From assembly GCA_964526645.1 (NCBI GenBank), contig CAZGJN010000003.1:62001-126000 (forward strand): 64,000 nucleotides of DNA, written 5' to 3'. The position numbers and the translations under genes were made by a program. This stretch comes from JADJNW01 sp964526645 (GTDB taxonomy: Bacteria > Bacteroidota > Bacteroidia > Chitinophagales > Saprospiraceae). Below are positions 49,683 through 57,897 of this stretch, piece by piece. The notes beneath the pieces were generated by a model. The model was given only the letters and a program-made list of their open reading frames with translations. It had not been told where the DNA came from and did not search any database. Numbering within the stretch: position 1 is the stretch's first letter; every line of letters starts with the position of its first letter.

Positions 49683-50276
49683 TCATGTAAGTGTCATGCT
49701 TGGGTTTGTACTTTTGATAGTATCCAATGTTTGGTGTATCTGAAGCAAATGGCGCTCTTCGTGCCCAATCAGGAAAGCGAATCCATCGCCCAACTGAATG
49801 GTGGGAAATTTGCCTAAAGTGGTAGATATTCGAAGTGACTGGATATCAACTGCTTCCGCTTTTTTCAAAATGGAAATTAACTGAACCTGCTGCTCGAGAA
49901 AGCGCTCCATCGCATTGGTCGGCACGGTGGTCAGAATCGGATTTTTACTTTTAAAAGTGTTCATTTTGTTGGAAATACGGCCTGCTTTTGGCTTCATGGA
50001 ATTGGCCAAGTAGTTACCCAACCAGCCAGGGCGATAAGCAGGGCGCGGTTTTGAATGCTTGAGGTATCCTTTTTCGATGCTTTTCTCAAACAAAGGCAAG
50101 TAAAAGTCGCCATACAAACTAAGGTGTTCGAGATTATCCAAAACCGACCAGCGCTCCGGCGAAGGGCGAAACGCTAATACCGCTGGCGGAACATGCTGGC
50201 TTATGTCCTCTACTTGTTTGGTGATGTGTGAAACGGTTTCCCGCAGGGTATTTAAAAATGTAGTGGTGCTTTGCAT
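49683..50276 (-). CDS. DinB superfamily protein
   Basis: About 197 residues from ATG 50276 (an ATG at 50300 would add eight). DinB four-helix signature: VPPAVLAFRPSPERWSVLDN, LEHLSLYGDFYLPLFE, and the late histidines in FAFLIGHEERHLLQIHQTLD, which with an earlier His can bind a metal. The family includes bacillithiol- and mycothiol-dependent transferases and many unknowns. It is third in line after the XRE and Crp/Fnr genes on the same strand, with a 107-bp gap. Confidence 0.88.
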   Translation of the reverse strand: MQSTTTFLNTLRETVSHITKQVEDISQHVPPAVLAFRPSPERWSVLDNLEHLSLYGDFYLPLFEKSIEKGYLKHSKPRPAYRPGWLGNYLANSMKPKAGRISNKMNTFKSKNPILTTVPTNAMERFLEQQVQLISILKKAEAVDIQSLRISTTLGKFPTIQLGDGFAFLIGHEERHLLQIHQTLDTIKSTNPSMTLT

Positions 50277-50383
50277 CGTTTTGATTGTTTTTTGCTGCAA
50301 AGCAACTTACTTTTTGTAGAAAAAATATTGATTCAAATCAAGAATTTTGGCAAAATGCACGATGCACTTTTCTTATTTCAAAG

Positions 50384-50986
50384 TTAAACTTTCATGTTTC
50401 GATCTTGCTTTTTGCTTCGGATTCGGCTGAGGGTTTCGGGGCTCATATTCAGGTAGGAAGCGATGTATTTTTGGGGCACCAGTTGGAAAAGATGAGCACT
50501 GCGCTGCATAAACCGCTCGTAGCGCTCCGTGGGAGTGAGGGAGAGCATTTCAATTTCGCGCTGAAGCCGACCGATAAGGGCATCCTCTGAGAGCATCCGC
50601 CTGCAACGCTCCACACTGGGCAACTGCGCTGCCAGCTTCACAAAATCGTCCCACAAAATACCAAGCAACTGCGAAGCGCTGATCGCCTGAACAAAATAAG
50701 CTGCTGGTTTTTGCAAAATCAAGGATGGATAAGAACCTGCTAGCGAATGGGTGTATGAAAAGCCAAGGCAAACTTCCTCGCCTGACAAATTGACACAATA
50801 AATTCGCAATGCACCCGATAAGACAAAATACAAATAGCGATCCGTTCGATCTGGCGTTGAAAGAAATTCATTGCGCCGGAGCTGGTGCTCGTGTTGCCAA
50901 AGGCGCGTTAGCACTGTTGTTTCGGAAGGTGTCAGTCCGCCTTGTACTCGCAGAAGCCTTACCAAATCAGGTGGGGCATTTTCCAT
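50384..50986 (-). CDS. Crp/Fnr family transcriptional regulator
   Basis: 200 residues. cNMP-binding-like beta-barrel (about 30-120; RRNEFLSTPDRTDRYLYFVL, SGALRIYCVNLSGEEVCLGF) and a C-terminal helix-turn-helix (about 150-190; LVPQKYIASYLNMSPETLSR, IRSKK). There are no Fnr-type cysteines and no typical cAMP-binding RS pair, so the ligand is unclear. Only 9 bp separate it from the upstream XRE gene, so the two are almost surely co-transcribed. Confidence 0.9.
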   Translation of the reverse strand: MENAPPDLVRLLRVQGGLTPSETTVLTRLWQHEHQLRRNEFLSTPDRTDRYLYFVLSGALRIYCVNLSGEEVCLGFSYTHSLAGSYPSLILQKPAAYFVQAISASQLLGILWDDFVKLAAQLPSVERCRRMLSEDALIGRLQREIEMLSLTPTERYERFMQRSAHLFQLVPQKYIASYLNMSPETLSRIRSKKQDRNMKV

Positions 50987-50995
50987 ATTGATTAT

Positions 50996-51499
50996 TTACT
51001 TGATACGGCATTTGGCAAAATCAAGTAATTCCTGGGAGTTTTCCAGTAGGTGTTGAGCCGCTTCGTACATCTGATCAAAATGTGCCATAATAACTTGTGC
51101 GTCCCTGGATAAATTTTTATTCGTTTTCACTTTGAATTGGTGACAAGTGTAGAGGCTCTCGATGACATGATGCAGCTCCTTCATTCTTTTTGAAAATTGC
51201 ATCAAAGTATCCAGTATTTCTTCTTGCTCAGAGTGAGCAGCAGCGATAGCACTGGCGTATTCTTCTTCCCGGGCAAGGTCTTTCTGTGTAAAATCACTCA
51301 AGCTAACGCCAAATAAATGGGCCATTTTCAACAGATTGCAGATTTTTGGCTCGGCAGTTCCATTTTCATAAGAGGCGATGTTGCCCCTGTTCAACCCAAT
51401 TTTAGCAGCTAATTCTTCCTGACTGAGTTCCAGGCGTTTTCGCAGTGCGCGAATATTTTGATGCAAAAAACTGACAGAATTGCCGTTTAATACTTCCAT
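50996..51499 (-). CDS. XRE-family helix-turn-helix regulator with coiled-coil tail
   Basis: About 167 residues from ATG 51499; the open frame extends to 51574 through sequence that looks non-coding. HTH_3 domain (about 15-70): NIRALRKRLELSQEELAAKI, GLNRGNIASYENGTAEPKIC, NLLKMAHLFGVSLSDF. The remaining roughly 95 residues are highly helical (EEILDTLMQFSKRMKELHHV). First gene of the XRE-Crp-DinB series. Two CGACTAAT boxes 21 bp apart lie 30-58 bp upstream and could be its own operator. Confidence 0.9.
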   Translation of the reverse strand: MEVLNGNSVSFLHQNIRALRKRLELSQEELAAKIGLNRGNIASYENGTAEPKICNLLKMAHLFGVSLSDFTQKDLAREEEYASAIAAAHSEQEEILDTLMQFSKRMKELHHVIESLYTCHQFKVKTNKNLSRDAQVIMAHFDQMYEAAQHLLENSQELLDFAKCRIK

Positions 51500-51528
51500 A
51501 CTTTTCCGCTTTTTTCTAATACTTATTT

Positions 51529-51557
51529 CGACTAATATGACGTTTTTTCCGACTAAT
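51529..51557. promoter_or_regulatory. Direct CGACTAAT repeat, candidate operator
   Basis: CGACTAAT at 51529-51536 and again at 51550-51557, exactly two helical turns apart, between the XRE start and the divergent sigma-factor promoter. A weaker CTAAT lies at 51516-51520. Confidence 0.4.
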
Positions 51558-51692
51558 GCCACAATTCTATACAAGTGGAGGATTGGCTTGGTTCAAGGAT
51601 GTTAAAGAAATTAACAAAAAAACCTGTTTTAGGTTCAATCTGTCTGTCTAAAGTCAGTTTTTATGAAAAATAAGTCTAAATAGCAAAAAATA

Positions 51693-51724
51693 TTTGCACA
51701 AAAAAGGCTTTGGTATTAAATTTG
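51693..51724 (+). promoter_or_regulatory. Promoter of the 51773 sigma-factor gene
   Basis: TTTG at 51693-51696, a 20-bp gap, and TAAATTTG at 51717-51724: a full match to the primary Bacteroidota promoter, giving a leader of about 40 nt. Confidence 0.7.
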
Positions 51725-51772
51725 TAAAAAAGAATTACAAACAAGATTTATCCACCATAAAATCACCAGTCT

Positions 51773-52300
51773 ATGGTTTATGCCATTCATCAAAATCAGA
51801 TCACGGATCAATTAGACCGGATTAGTAATTCCTTGAGAGCTTTTTCTCTGAAATTGACTGGTAACAACGTTGATGCAGAGGACTTGTATCAGGATACGGC
51901 TTTTAGAATTATCACCAACGCAGATAAATACAACCAGGGGACAAACTTCAAGGCTTGGGCGGTGACCATCATGCGCAATATTTTTATCAACAATTACCGC
52001 AAGCGCGTGCGCCGCAACATGATTATTGACCAAACGCCCAATAATTATTATCTGAATTCGGGTGATAAATTAGTGGACAATGACGGAGAGACGAATGTGA
52101 CTTTCAAAGAGTTGATGGCATTGGTAGATACCTTGCCGGAGGATTTCAAAAAGCCCTTTATCATGGCTTATGAGGGGTATAAATACGAAGAAATTGCAGA
52201 AGAATTGGGTTCTCCGCTGGGTACCATCAAGAGCCGCATTTTCTTTGCTCGCAAGAAGTTGCAAAAACTTTATGATGATTTTTACTTAGAAAGGGCATAA
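51773..52300 (+). CDS. ECF-type RNA polymerase sigma factor
   Basis: 175 residues. Region 2 (RAFSLKLTGNNVDAEDLYQD, AFRIITNADKYNQGTNFKAW, MRNIFINNYRKRVRRN) and region 4 (LVDTLPEDFKKPFIMAYEGY, KYEEIAEELGSPLGTIKSRI, FFARKKLQ). It differs from the 22927 factor in having no FecR next to it. This short type is a common stand-alone ECF factor in the phylum. It is divergent from the XRE-Crp operon and followed by a terminator and a subtilisin gene. Regulation by the XRE protein is possible given the shared upstream region. Confidence 0.93.
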   Translation: MVYAIHQNQITDQLDRISNSLRAFSLKLTGNNVDAEDLYQDTAFRIITNADKYNQGTNFKAWAVTIMRNIFINNYRKRVRRNMIIDQTPNNYYLNSGDKLVDNDGETNVTFKELMALVDTLPEDFKKPFIMAYEGYKYEEIAEELGSPLGTIKSRIFFARKKLQKLYDDFYLERA

Positions 52301-52360
52301 TATTTTGAATACCAAGCCCCAAGGGTAGAAGAAATACTTCACCACAAAAGAAGGATAAAG

Positions 52361-52398
52361 GGCCAGGCAGTTGCGTATTGTCTGACCTTTTGTTATTT
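52361..52398 (+). terminator. Terminator after the ECF sigma gene
   Basis: GGCCAGGCA (52361-52369) pairs with TGTCTGACC (52379-52387) with one mismatch and one wobble, followed by TTTTGTTATTTT. Confidence 0.5.
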
Positions 52399-52423
52399 TG
52401 CCCGATAAAACACAGCTGTCATT

Positions 52424-54295
52424 ATGAGTAATTTGAAAGTAAAAAGTGGTAAAAGTGAATTGACACTCCACAAGAGCCAAAGTATGGTCGGTCTGAAAAC
52501 GGTGCAAACCCGTGGACTGGAAAAGCCCGATTTTGTTGAGACAGAAATTTTGCAAAACCTGGGAGGCTTTAACATCGTGACTCTCAAAAACTCCGAAGAC
52601 CTGGATGCCAAGCTCGATGAGGTGCGCGAACGCGCCGAAGTGGAAGTAGGTACGCACGTTTATTTTGCCGAGGGCAGCGAGCGCCCTGTTGTTCCTACAG
52701 GTATTGTCTATATCTCTTTTCATGCCGGCGTGAGCGCGGCGGAGCAACAAATCGTATTGGATGAATACAGCCTTGAGTTGGTAGAGCGGCGCAACCCGGA
52801 GGAAGTGGTGGTGCGCGTAACGCCCAATTCGCCCAATCCGCTGAAGGTAGCCACTGCCCTACAACAAATTTCATTGGTCAGACTGGCAGAACCCGATATT
52901 GACACGGTACTGGATGAATATGCTTTTGCTATTCCCGCAGATGATTTATTGGCACATGAGTGGCATTTGCAAAATGCTGGTATTTTACCTGACATTAACT
53001 ATCCGCTCAAAAAAGGCGCAGATGCAAAAGTGATAGATGCCTGGAAAAGGCTTGGCAATACGGGCAGTTCTAATATTACGATTGCGTTAATTGACAATGG
53101 TTTTGACGTTTCTCATCCCGATTTGAGGGATAAAGTAGTAAAACCCTTAGATGTACTGACGGGTAGCTCGAATGTGCCGCAGGGCGATCCCAACTTCACA
53201 CACGGCACTCCTTGCGCCAGTGTAGCGCTGGCGAGTTCAAATGGTCAGGGGATAGTGGGTGCCGCGCCGAATGCCAAATTTATGCCCATACATGGGACTA
53301 CTTTCAGCGATTTTAAAACGGAAGCTATGTTCAAACATTGCATCAAAAATGGCGCTGATATCATTAGCTGTAGTTGGGGTACCACAGAAGTAAACTTTAC
53401 ACTGGGGCGCATCAAGGAAGAGGCAATCGCGCGGGCTGCACGCGAAGGGCGCAATGGAAAGGGTTGTATCATACTTTTTGCGGTAGGAAATGAAGAAAAG
53501 AATTTTGTTAATTTCTACGCGGCACACCCGGATGTCATTGCCGTAGGGGCTTGTACCAGCAAGGACGAACACGCTTTTTATTCTAATCAGGGCAGAGAAG
53601 TGACCGTGTGCGCTCCTTCCAATGGGGATTGGCCCATCATCGCCGCCCGTGCCTGGTGGGATCAAGGCCGCACTCATTTCAATGATGATAGAAGATATTG
53701 GGACGATGGCAGGTCTCGTGGTAGCAAGTACAAACATTTCGGTGGTACTTCCAGTGCTACGCCTTTGGTAGCTGGTATTTGCGCGCTGATGCTTTCCGCC
53801 AATCCCGATCTGACTGCCAAAGAAGTGAAAGAAATTTTGCAACAAACCGCCGATAAAATTGGTCAAGCCTGGGAATACGATAGTACAGGGCATTCCTTAA
53901 AATATGGCTATGGCAGGGTAAATGCAGATAAGGCAGTAGCAGAAGCACTGCGGCGAAGAGATGCCACCAACGCGCCAGTGATGGCAGAGGTACAACCCAG
54001 CATATCGGGTGGCAAGGGTTTGTTCCGCTTTGATGTGAAAAAGCAAAACCCAGAAGGCTGGGGCGTTCAGGTGGGTGCATTTTTTGATTATGGGAATGTA
54101 CTGATCCAAACCGAAAAGCTGCAAAGCCAGTTTGCACAACCCATTGTAGTGAATATCAATGAACTGGAAGGGAAGACTGTTTACAAATTAGTGGTCGGCG
54201 TATTCACAGAGGTAGATGATGCTAAAAAGCTGAGCCAAAAAATGCAAACAGCAGGAGTGAAAGGTTTTGTCAGAAATCTAAAGGATTTGCAATAA
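52424..54295 (+). CDS. Subtilisin-like S8 serine peptidase with C-terminal SPOR domain
   Basis: 623 residues. An N-terminal prodomain-like part (about 1-170) leads into the S8 catalytic domain: Asp in ITIALIDNGFDVSHPDL, His in THGTPCASVALAS, and Ser in GGTSSATPLVAGICALM. The last 80 residues (WGVQVGAFFDYGNVLIQTEK, YKLVVGVFTEVDDAKKLSQK) form a SPOR domain, which binds denuded peptidoglycan glycans. There is no recognisable signal peptide (MSNLKVKSGKSELTLHKSQS), which is odd for a wall-binding protease. Close homologues may use non-classical export or act inside. An M16 peptidase follows 55 bp downstream. Confidence 0.92.
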   Translation: MSNLKVKSGKSELTLHKSQSMVGLKTVQTRGLEKPDFVETEILQNLGGFNIVTLKNSEDLDAKLDEVRERAEVEVGTHVYFAEGSERPVVPTGIVYISFHAGVSAAEQQIVLDEYSLELVERRNPEEVVVRVTPNSPNPLKVATALQQISLVRLAEPDIDTVLDEYAFAIPADDLLAHEWHLQNAGILPDINYPLKKGADAKVIDAWKRLGNTGSSNITIALIDNGFDVSHPDLRDKVVKPLDVLTGSSNVPQGDPNFTHGTPCASVALASSNGQGIVGAAPNAKFMPIHGTTFSDFKTEAMFKHCIKNGADIISCSWGTTEVNFTLGRIKEEAIARAAREGRNGKGCIILFAVGNEEKNFVNFYAAHPDVIAVGACTSKDEHAFYSNQGREVTVCAPSNGDWPIIAARAWWDQGRTHFNDDRRYWDDGRSRGSKYKHFGGTSSATPLVAGICALMLSANPDLTAKEVKEILQQTADKIGQAWEYDSTGHSLKYGYGRVNADKAVAEALRRRDATNAPVMAEVQPSISGGKGLFRFDVKKQNPEGWGVQVGAFFDYGNVLIQTEKLQSQFAQPIVVNINELEGKTVYKLVVGVFTEVDDAKKLSQKMQTAGVKGFVRNLKDLQ

Positions 54296-54350
54296 CTTTG
54301 ACAACCTTTTAGAATCATAAATCAAAAATTGATACCCAAAATATAGCATC

Positions 54351-55592
54351 GTGATTGAATTTTCGAGGTTTGAATTGGACAATGGCTTGAAAGTGCTCGT
54401 CCATGAAGATAATAGCACGCCGATGGTAGCTGTCAACGTTTTGTATGACGTAGGCGCACGCGACGAGTCGCCTCAACTCACAGGTTTGGCGCATTTGTTC
54501 GAACATTTGATGTTTGGTGGCTCGGCTCATATTCCCGATTTTGACGATCCAATACAACTGGCAGGCGGAGAGAATAATGCCTTCACAAATAACGATATGA
54601 CTAATTTTTATGATACGCTGCCTGCGCAAAATATAGAAACCGCTTTTTGGTTGGAATCGGATCGGATGTTAAGCCTAAATTTCGACCCGAAGGTGCTGGA
54701 AACACAGCAAAAGGTGGTCATTGAAGAATTTAAAGAGACTTGTTTGAACCAACCCTATGGCGATGTTTGGCATCACCTCTCTGCGCTGGCGTATCGCGTG
54801 CATCCTTATCGCTGGCCCACTATTGGCTTGGAGCTGCAACACATCGAGCAGGTGACAATGGATGAAGTGAAGGATTTTTATTTCAAGTATTACCGCCCGA
54901 ATAACGCGGCGCTGGTGGTAGCTGGCAATGTGAAATTGGAAGAAGTAAAGCGTTTGTCGGAAAAGTGGTTTGCTGATATTCCGATGGGGAATATCCCCAA
55001 ACGAGGCATCCCCAAAGAGCCTATACAAACGGCCTTTCGTACGAAAACAGTGGAGGCAAATGTGCCCGTAGATGCGATTTATCTGGCTTTTCATATGGGT
55101 GCGCGCAATGAGCGGCACTTCTATTCTGTGGATTTACTCTCGGATGCATTGAGCAATGGGCAATCTTCTCGCCTCTACCGGCGCTTGTTGAAAGAAAAGC
55201 AGTTATTTTCAGCGATTGATTGCTACGTGAGTGGGAGTATGGATCCGGGCTTGATTATCATCGAAGGCAAACCAGCGGACGGTATTTCGATTGAAACGGC
55301 TAAAAAAGCCATCTGGGAAGAGTTAGAGGCGCTGAAAACCATGCCTATTCCGGATGAAGAACTGGAAAAATTGCAAAATAAGGTGGAAAGCACCCTGGTT
55401 TTTTCAGAAATGAATTTTTTGCATAAAGCGATTAATCTTGCTTTTTTTGAAAATATGGGAGATGCCTCCTGGATCAACAAAGAAGCCCAGTTTTACAGGG
55501 AAATTACTACTCAGGATTTGCAGTTGGCTGCTAATACTATTTTTACAACAGAAAATGCGGTGGAATTAATTTACTTAGCAAAAAATAAATAA
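54351..55592 (+). CDS. M16 family zinc metallopeptidase (insulinase/pitrilysin type)
   Basis: 413 residues from GTG 54351 (IEFSRFELDNGLKVLVHEDN). Inverted zinc motif HxxEH in GLAHLFEHLMFGGS (about 44-57) with the downstream glutamate region AFTNNDMTNFYDTLPAQNIE. Also YRPNNAALVVAGNVKLEEVK and the second half (AIYLAFHMGARNERHFYSVD, LSDALSNGQSSRLYRRLL). It is one half of the usual M16 pair; only one gene is present here, without a signal peptide, so cytoplasmic or dependent on another subunit. Lies in tandem with the subtilisin-SPOR gene. Confidence 0.94.
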   Translation: MIEFSRFELDNGLKVLVHEDNSTPMVAVNVLYDVGARDESPQLTGLAHLFEHLMFGGSAHIPDFDDPIQLAGGENNAFTNNDMTNFYDTLPAQNIETAFWLESDRMLSLNFDPKVLETQQKVVIEEFKETCLNQPYGDVWHHLSALAYRVHPYRWPTIGLELQHIEQVTMDEVKDFYFKYYRPNNAALVVAGNVKLEEVKRLSEKWFADIPMGNIPKRGIPKEPIQTAFRTKTVEANVPVDAIYLAFHMGARNERHFYSVDLLSDALSNGQSSRLYRRLLKEKQLFSAIDCYVSGSMDPGLIIIEGKPADGISIETAKKAIWEELEALKTMPIPDEELEKLQNKVESTLVFSEMNFLHKAINLAFFENMGDASWINKEAQFYREITTQDLQLAANTIFTTENAVELIYLAKNK

Positions 55593-55748
55593 CAAGCTTC
55601 TTACAACAATTTATTTGTGCCACCGGTTTTTAAATTTAGAAGCCTTAAGACCACCCGAGTTATGTCGTCAAAATGAGGCTTTTGGTAGAATGTAATAGAA
55701 AAATGCGGTTTTGAAAGAACAAATTGCATCACCCTAAATTCAAAACCC

Positions 55749-56096
55749 GTGAGAAAGTTATTATTTTTAGCCTTGTTGTTGACGTTGCAGCTTGTGCTGC
55801 GCATTCCTGCTTTCGCTTCAGATAACAATATTGAAGTGCATATTACCCGTCAGACAACCCGCCAGGAAATCGAGGGCTTGCAAAAAGCGCTTATTGAATA
55901 TGGCATTCAGCTCCATGTGCTGGAGGTAAGGTACGACTCGAAGGATAGAGTGCGGTACATCCGTGTGAAAGTGGTAGGAAGTGAGGGGCAGTCGCATATC
56001 TACGAAGCCAAAAGCCGGCATCTATCAAAAGGATTTCGCATCCTAAAAAGTAGTACAGTGGATGCTCGCCCTACCTACAGCATCAGCAGTTTGTGA
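55749..56096 (+). CDS. Small secreted protein of unknown function
   Basis: 115 residues from GTG 55749. Signal peptide (FLALLLTLQLVLRIPAFAS). The mature part (IEVHITRQTTRQEIEGLQKA, LIEYGIQLHVLEVRYDSKDR, VRYIRVKVVGSEGQ) follows a pattern of T-T-x-x-E-[IL] helix and beta strand. The same pattern occurs repeatedly in the C-terminal tails of Bacteroidota M56 (BlaR1-like) proteins, here as a free-standing unit. Function unknown; periplasmic or secreted. Confidence 0.75.
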   Translation: MRKLLFLALLLTLQLVLRIPAFASDNNIEVHITRQTTRQEIEGLQKALIEYGIQLHVLEVRYDSKDRVRYIRVKVVGSEGQSHIYEAKSRHLSKGFRILKSSTVDARPTYSISSL

Positions 56097-56122
56097 AAAG
56101 TAAGCACCGCGTTTATTTTTGT

Positions 56123-56161
56123 AAAAAAGGCGGTGGCGCACCAACCGAAGTTGGCGCGCCA
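56123..56161 (-). terminator. Terminator of the amidohydrolase gene
   Basis: On the minus strand, TGGCGC-C-GGAAC-type arms (56134-56145 with 56150-56161; one mismatch, CGAA loop on the plus strand) are followed by TTTTTT at 56128-56123. Confidence 0.6.
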
Positions 56162-56168
56162 AGTATCG

Positions 56169-57761
56169 TTAAGGCTTGATCTTCGCGCCAGGCTGTGTAA
56201 TTTCAAAGTTCTCTTTCTCTTTTGATTGGCGGACGAGCTTTTTTACATCATCCAACAATTGTTTGGCGTCATAGACGATTCCATCTTTCACCGTATATTT
56301 TACACCCCCCACGCGCACCACCTCGTTTTGCTCGTTCAGTCGGATAGCGCCAGTGCCATAAAGCACGCTAAGGTCTTGGAGCGGATTTTCTTCTACGATA
56401 ACAAAATCAGCAAGTTTGCCTACTTCCACTGTACCAATTTTATCTTCCATGCCCAGCGCTTGAGCACCGTAGAGTGTTGCCGAGCGAATCACTTCCAGAG
56501 GATGAAAGCCTGCCTCGCGCAAGAGCTCCAATTCCCGAATGTAAGCAAATCCGTAAAGTTGATAAATAAAGCCGGAGTCCGATCCTGCAGTGACGCGCCC
56601 GCCGCGGTTTTTGTACTCGTTCACAAATGTCATCCAGAGTTTGTAGTTTTCCTTCCACTGCACTTCCTGTTCTGTTCCCCAGGAGTGCCAATACGAGCCA
56701 TGCGAAATACGGCTCGGCGCATAAAAACGCCATAGCGAGGGCATCGTGTATTCTTCATGCCACTCAGCGCGGCGAGCGCGCATCAGGTCGCGGTTTGCTT
56801 CGTAAATATTAAAAGTTGGATCAATTGTAAAATCGAGAGAAAGGAGTTCATCCATCACCTTATTCCAGTGCTCGGAGTAGGGCGCAGCGGCTTGTTTCCA
56901 GAGCTTACCAGCTTCTTCGAAGCGATTTTGCTCATTTTGGTAATTATAATCCAGTGGATAGTTTTGCACCGTTTGGTTTGTAAATAAAGCTTCTGGCAAA
57001 CCATACCAGTGTTCCATCGTAGTAAGCCCCGCCTTAGCGGAGTTAATAACATTCCAGCGCGCTACGTCCATCTGCGCATGGTGGCAGGCAGAGCGCAATC
57101 CCAGCTTTTTATTTTCATCCAATGCCGCCGCCATGATGTCGGGGTTTGCCCCAAAAAACTTAATTCCATCTGCTCCATTTTTAGCGTTCTGACGAACCCA
57201 TTCTCGCGCTTGCTCAGGAGTAGAAACGCCCCCCTGGCTTCCCATTCCAAAGGCGGTGTAAGCCAAAATACGCGGAGCTACAATTTCATTCTTGTCGCTG
57301 CGTTTTTTCTGATCCAACACCCAATCCAATCCATTGCCAGCCGAAGGATCGCGGATTGTGGTAATACCGTGCCCGAGCCAAAGTTTGAAAACATATTCCG
57401 CATCAGCGCCTTGTGCTCGCCCGCCGATGTGCCCATGCATATCTACGAAACCAGGCATCAGATACATGCCACTGCAATCGAGTTCTTTACCCCCTTCTTT
57501 CAATTTCGGGCGGCGCTCCGGGTTGATTGCTGTACCGGGATAGCCAACGGTTTGCACTTGTGTGATTTTGTTGCCTTCCACAACGATATCTATCGGCCCG
57601 ATGGGTGGTGCCCCGTTGCCGTTGATGAGAGTTACACCCCGAATGATAAGTTGTGTATGCTGCCCAGCGCCTTCTCCTTGCCTGCGGTCAGGGGCTTTTT
57701 GTTGAGCATTTAATACCACTATGCAAAAGACGAAAAGTAAAGTGCTTAATATGCGATTCAT
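56169..57761 (-). CDS. Secreted amidohydrolase family protein (imidazolonepropionase-like)
   Basis: 530 residues with a signal peptide (TLLFVFCIVVLNAQ). Metal-dependent amidohydrolase: composite beta domain at the N-terminus (IRGVTLINGNGAPPIGPIDI), metal motif in MYLMPGFVDMHGHIGG (HxH, about 108-110), KAGLTTMEHWYGLPEAL (His), the late aspartate in GGRVTAGSDSGFIYQLYG, and IGTVEVGKLADFVIVEENPL. The closest type is the imidazolonepropionase/prolidase-like group of secreted Bacteroidota amidohydrolases. Substrate unknown. It runs parallel to the acyltransferase gene, with a terminator between them. Confidence 0.93.
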   Translation of the reverse strand: MNRILSTLLFVFCIVVLNAQQKAPDRRQGEGAGQHTQLIIRGVTLINGNGAPPIGPIDIVVEGNKITQVQTVGYPGTAINPERRPKLKEGGKELDCSGMYLMPGFVDMHGHIGGRAQGADAEYVFKLWLGHGITTIRDPSAGNGLDWVLDQKKRSDKNEIVAPRILAYTAFGMGSQGGVSTPEQAREWVRQNAKNGADGIKFFGANPDIMAAALDENKKLGLRSACHHAQMDVARWNVINSAKAGLTTMEHWYGLPEALFTNQTVQNYPLDYNYQNEQNRFEEAGKLWKQAAAPYSEHWNKVMDELLSLDFTIDPTFNIYEANRDLMRARRAEWHEEYTMPSLWRFYAPSRISHGSYWHSWGTEQEVQWKENYKLWMTFVNEYKNRGGRVTAGSDSGFIYQLYGFAYIRELELLREAGFHPLEVIRSATLYGAQALGMEDKIGTVEVGKLADFVIVEENPLQDLSVLYGTGAIRLNEQNEVVRVGGVKYTVKDGIVYDAKQLLDDVKKLVRQSKEKENFEITQPGAKIKP

Positions 57762-57819
57762 AAATTGTATTTTAAAATGTTAATGGTGTAGATTAGACAA
57801 GGTAAGAAAACCCTTTTAT

Positions 57820-57860
57820 CAAAAAAAGAAAAATCCACCGATACGAACCGATGGATTTTT
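57820..57860 (-). terminator. Terminator of the acyltransferase gene
   Basis: On the minus strand AAAAATCCA (57860-57852) pairs with TGGATTTTT (57837-57829), and the T-rich tract continues to 57820. It stops the acyltransferase transcript before the amidohydrolase gene. Confidence 0.65.
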
Positions 57861-57897
57861 ATCCTCTATTTTCTTGCGAATGCAGATTTTGCGAGGC

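Noticed and set aside
53237..53893. Minus-strand frame of 218 codons
   Set aside because: Antisense to the catalytic domain of the subtilisin-SPOR gene; no independent features.
57009..57713. Long plus-strand frame of 234 codons
   Set aside because: Fully antisense to the amidohydrolase, whose motifs are unambiguous; composition is that of a mirrored coding sequence.
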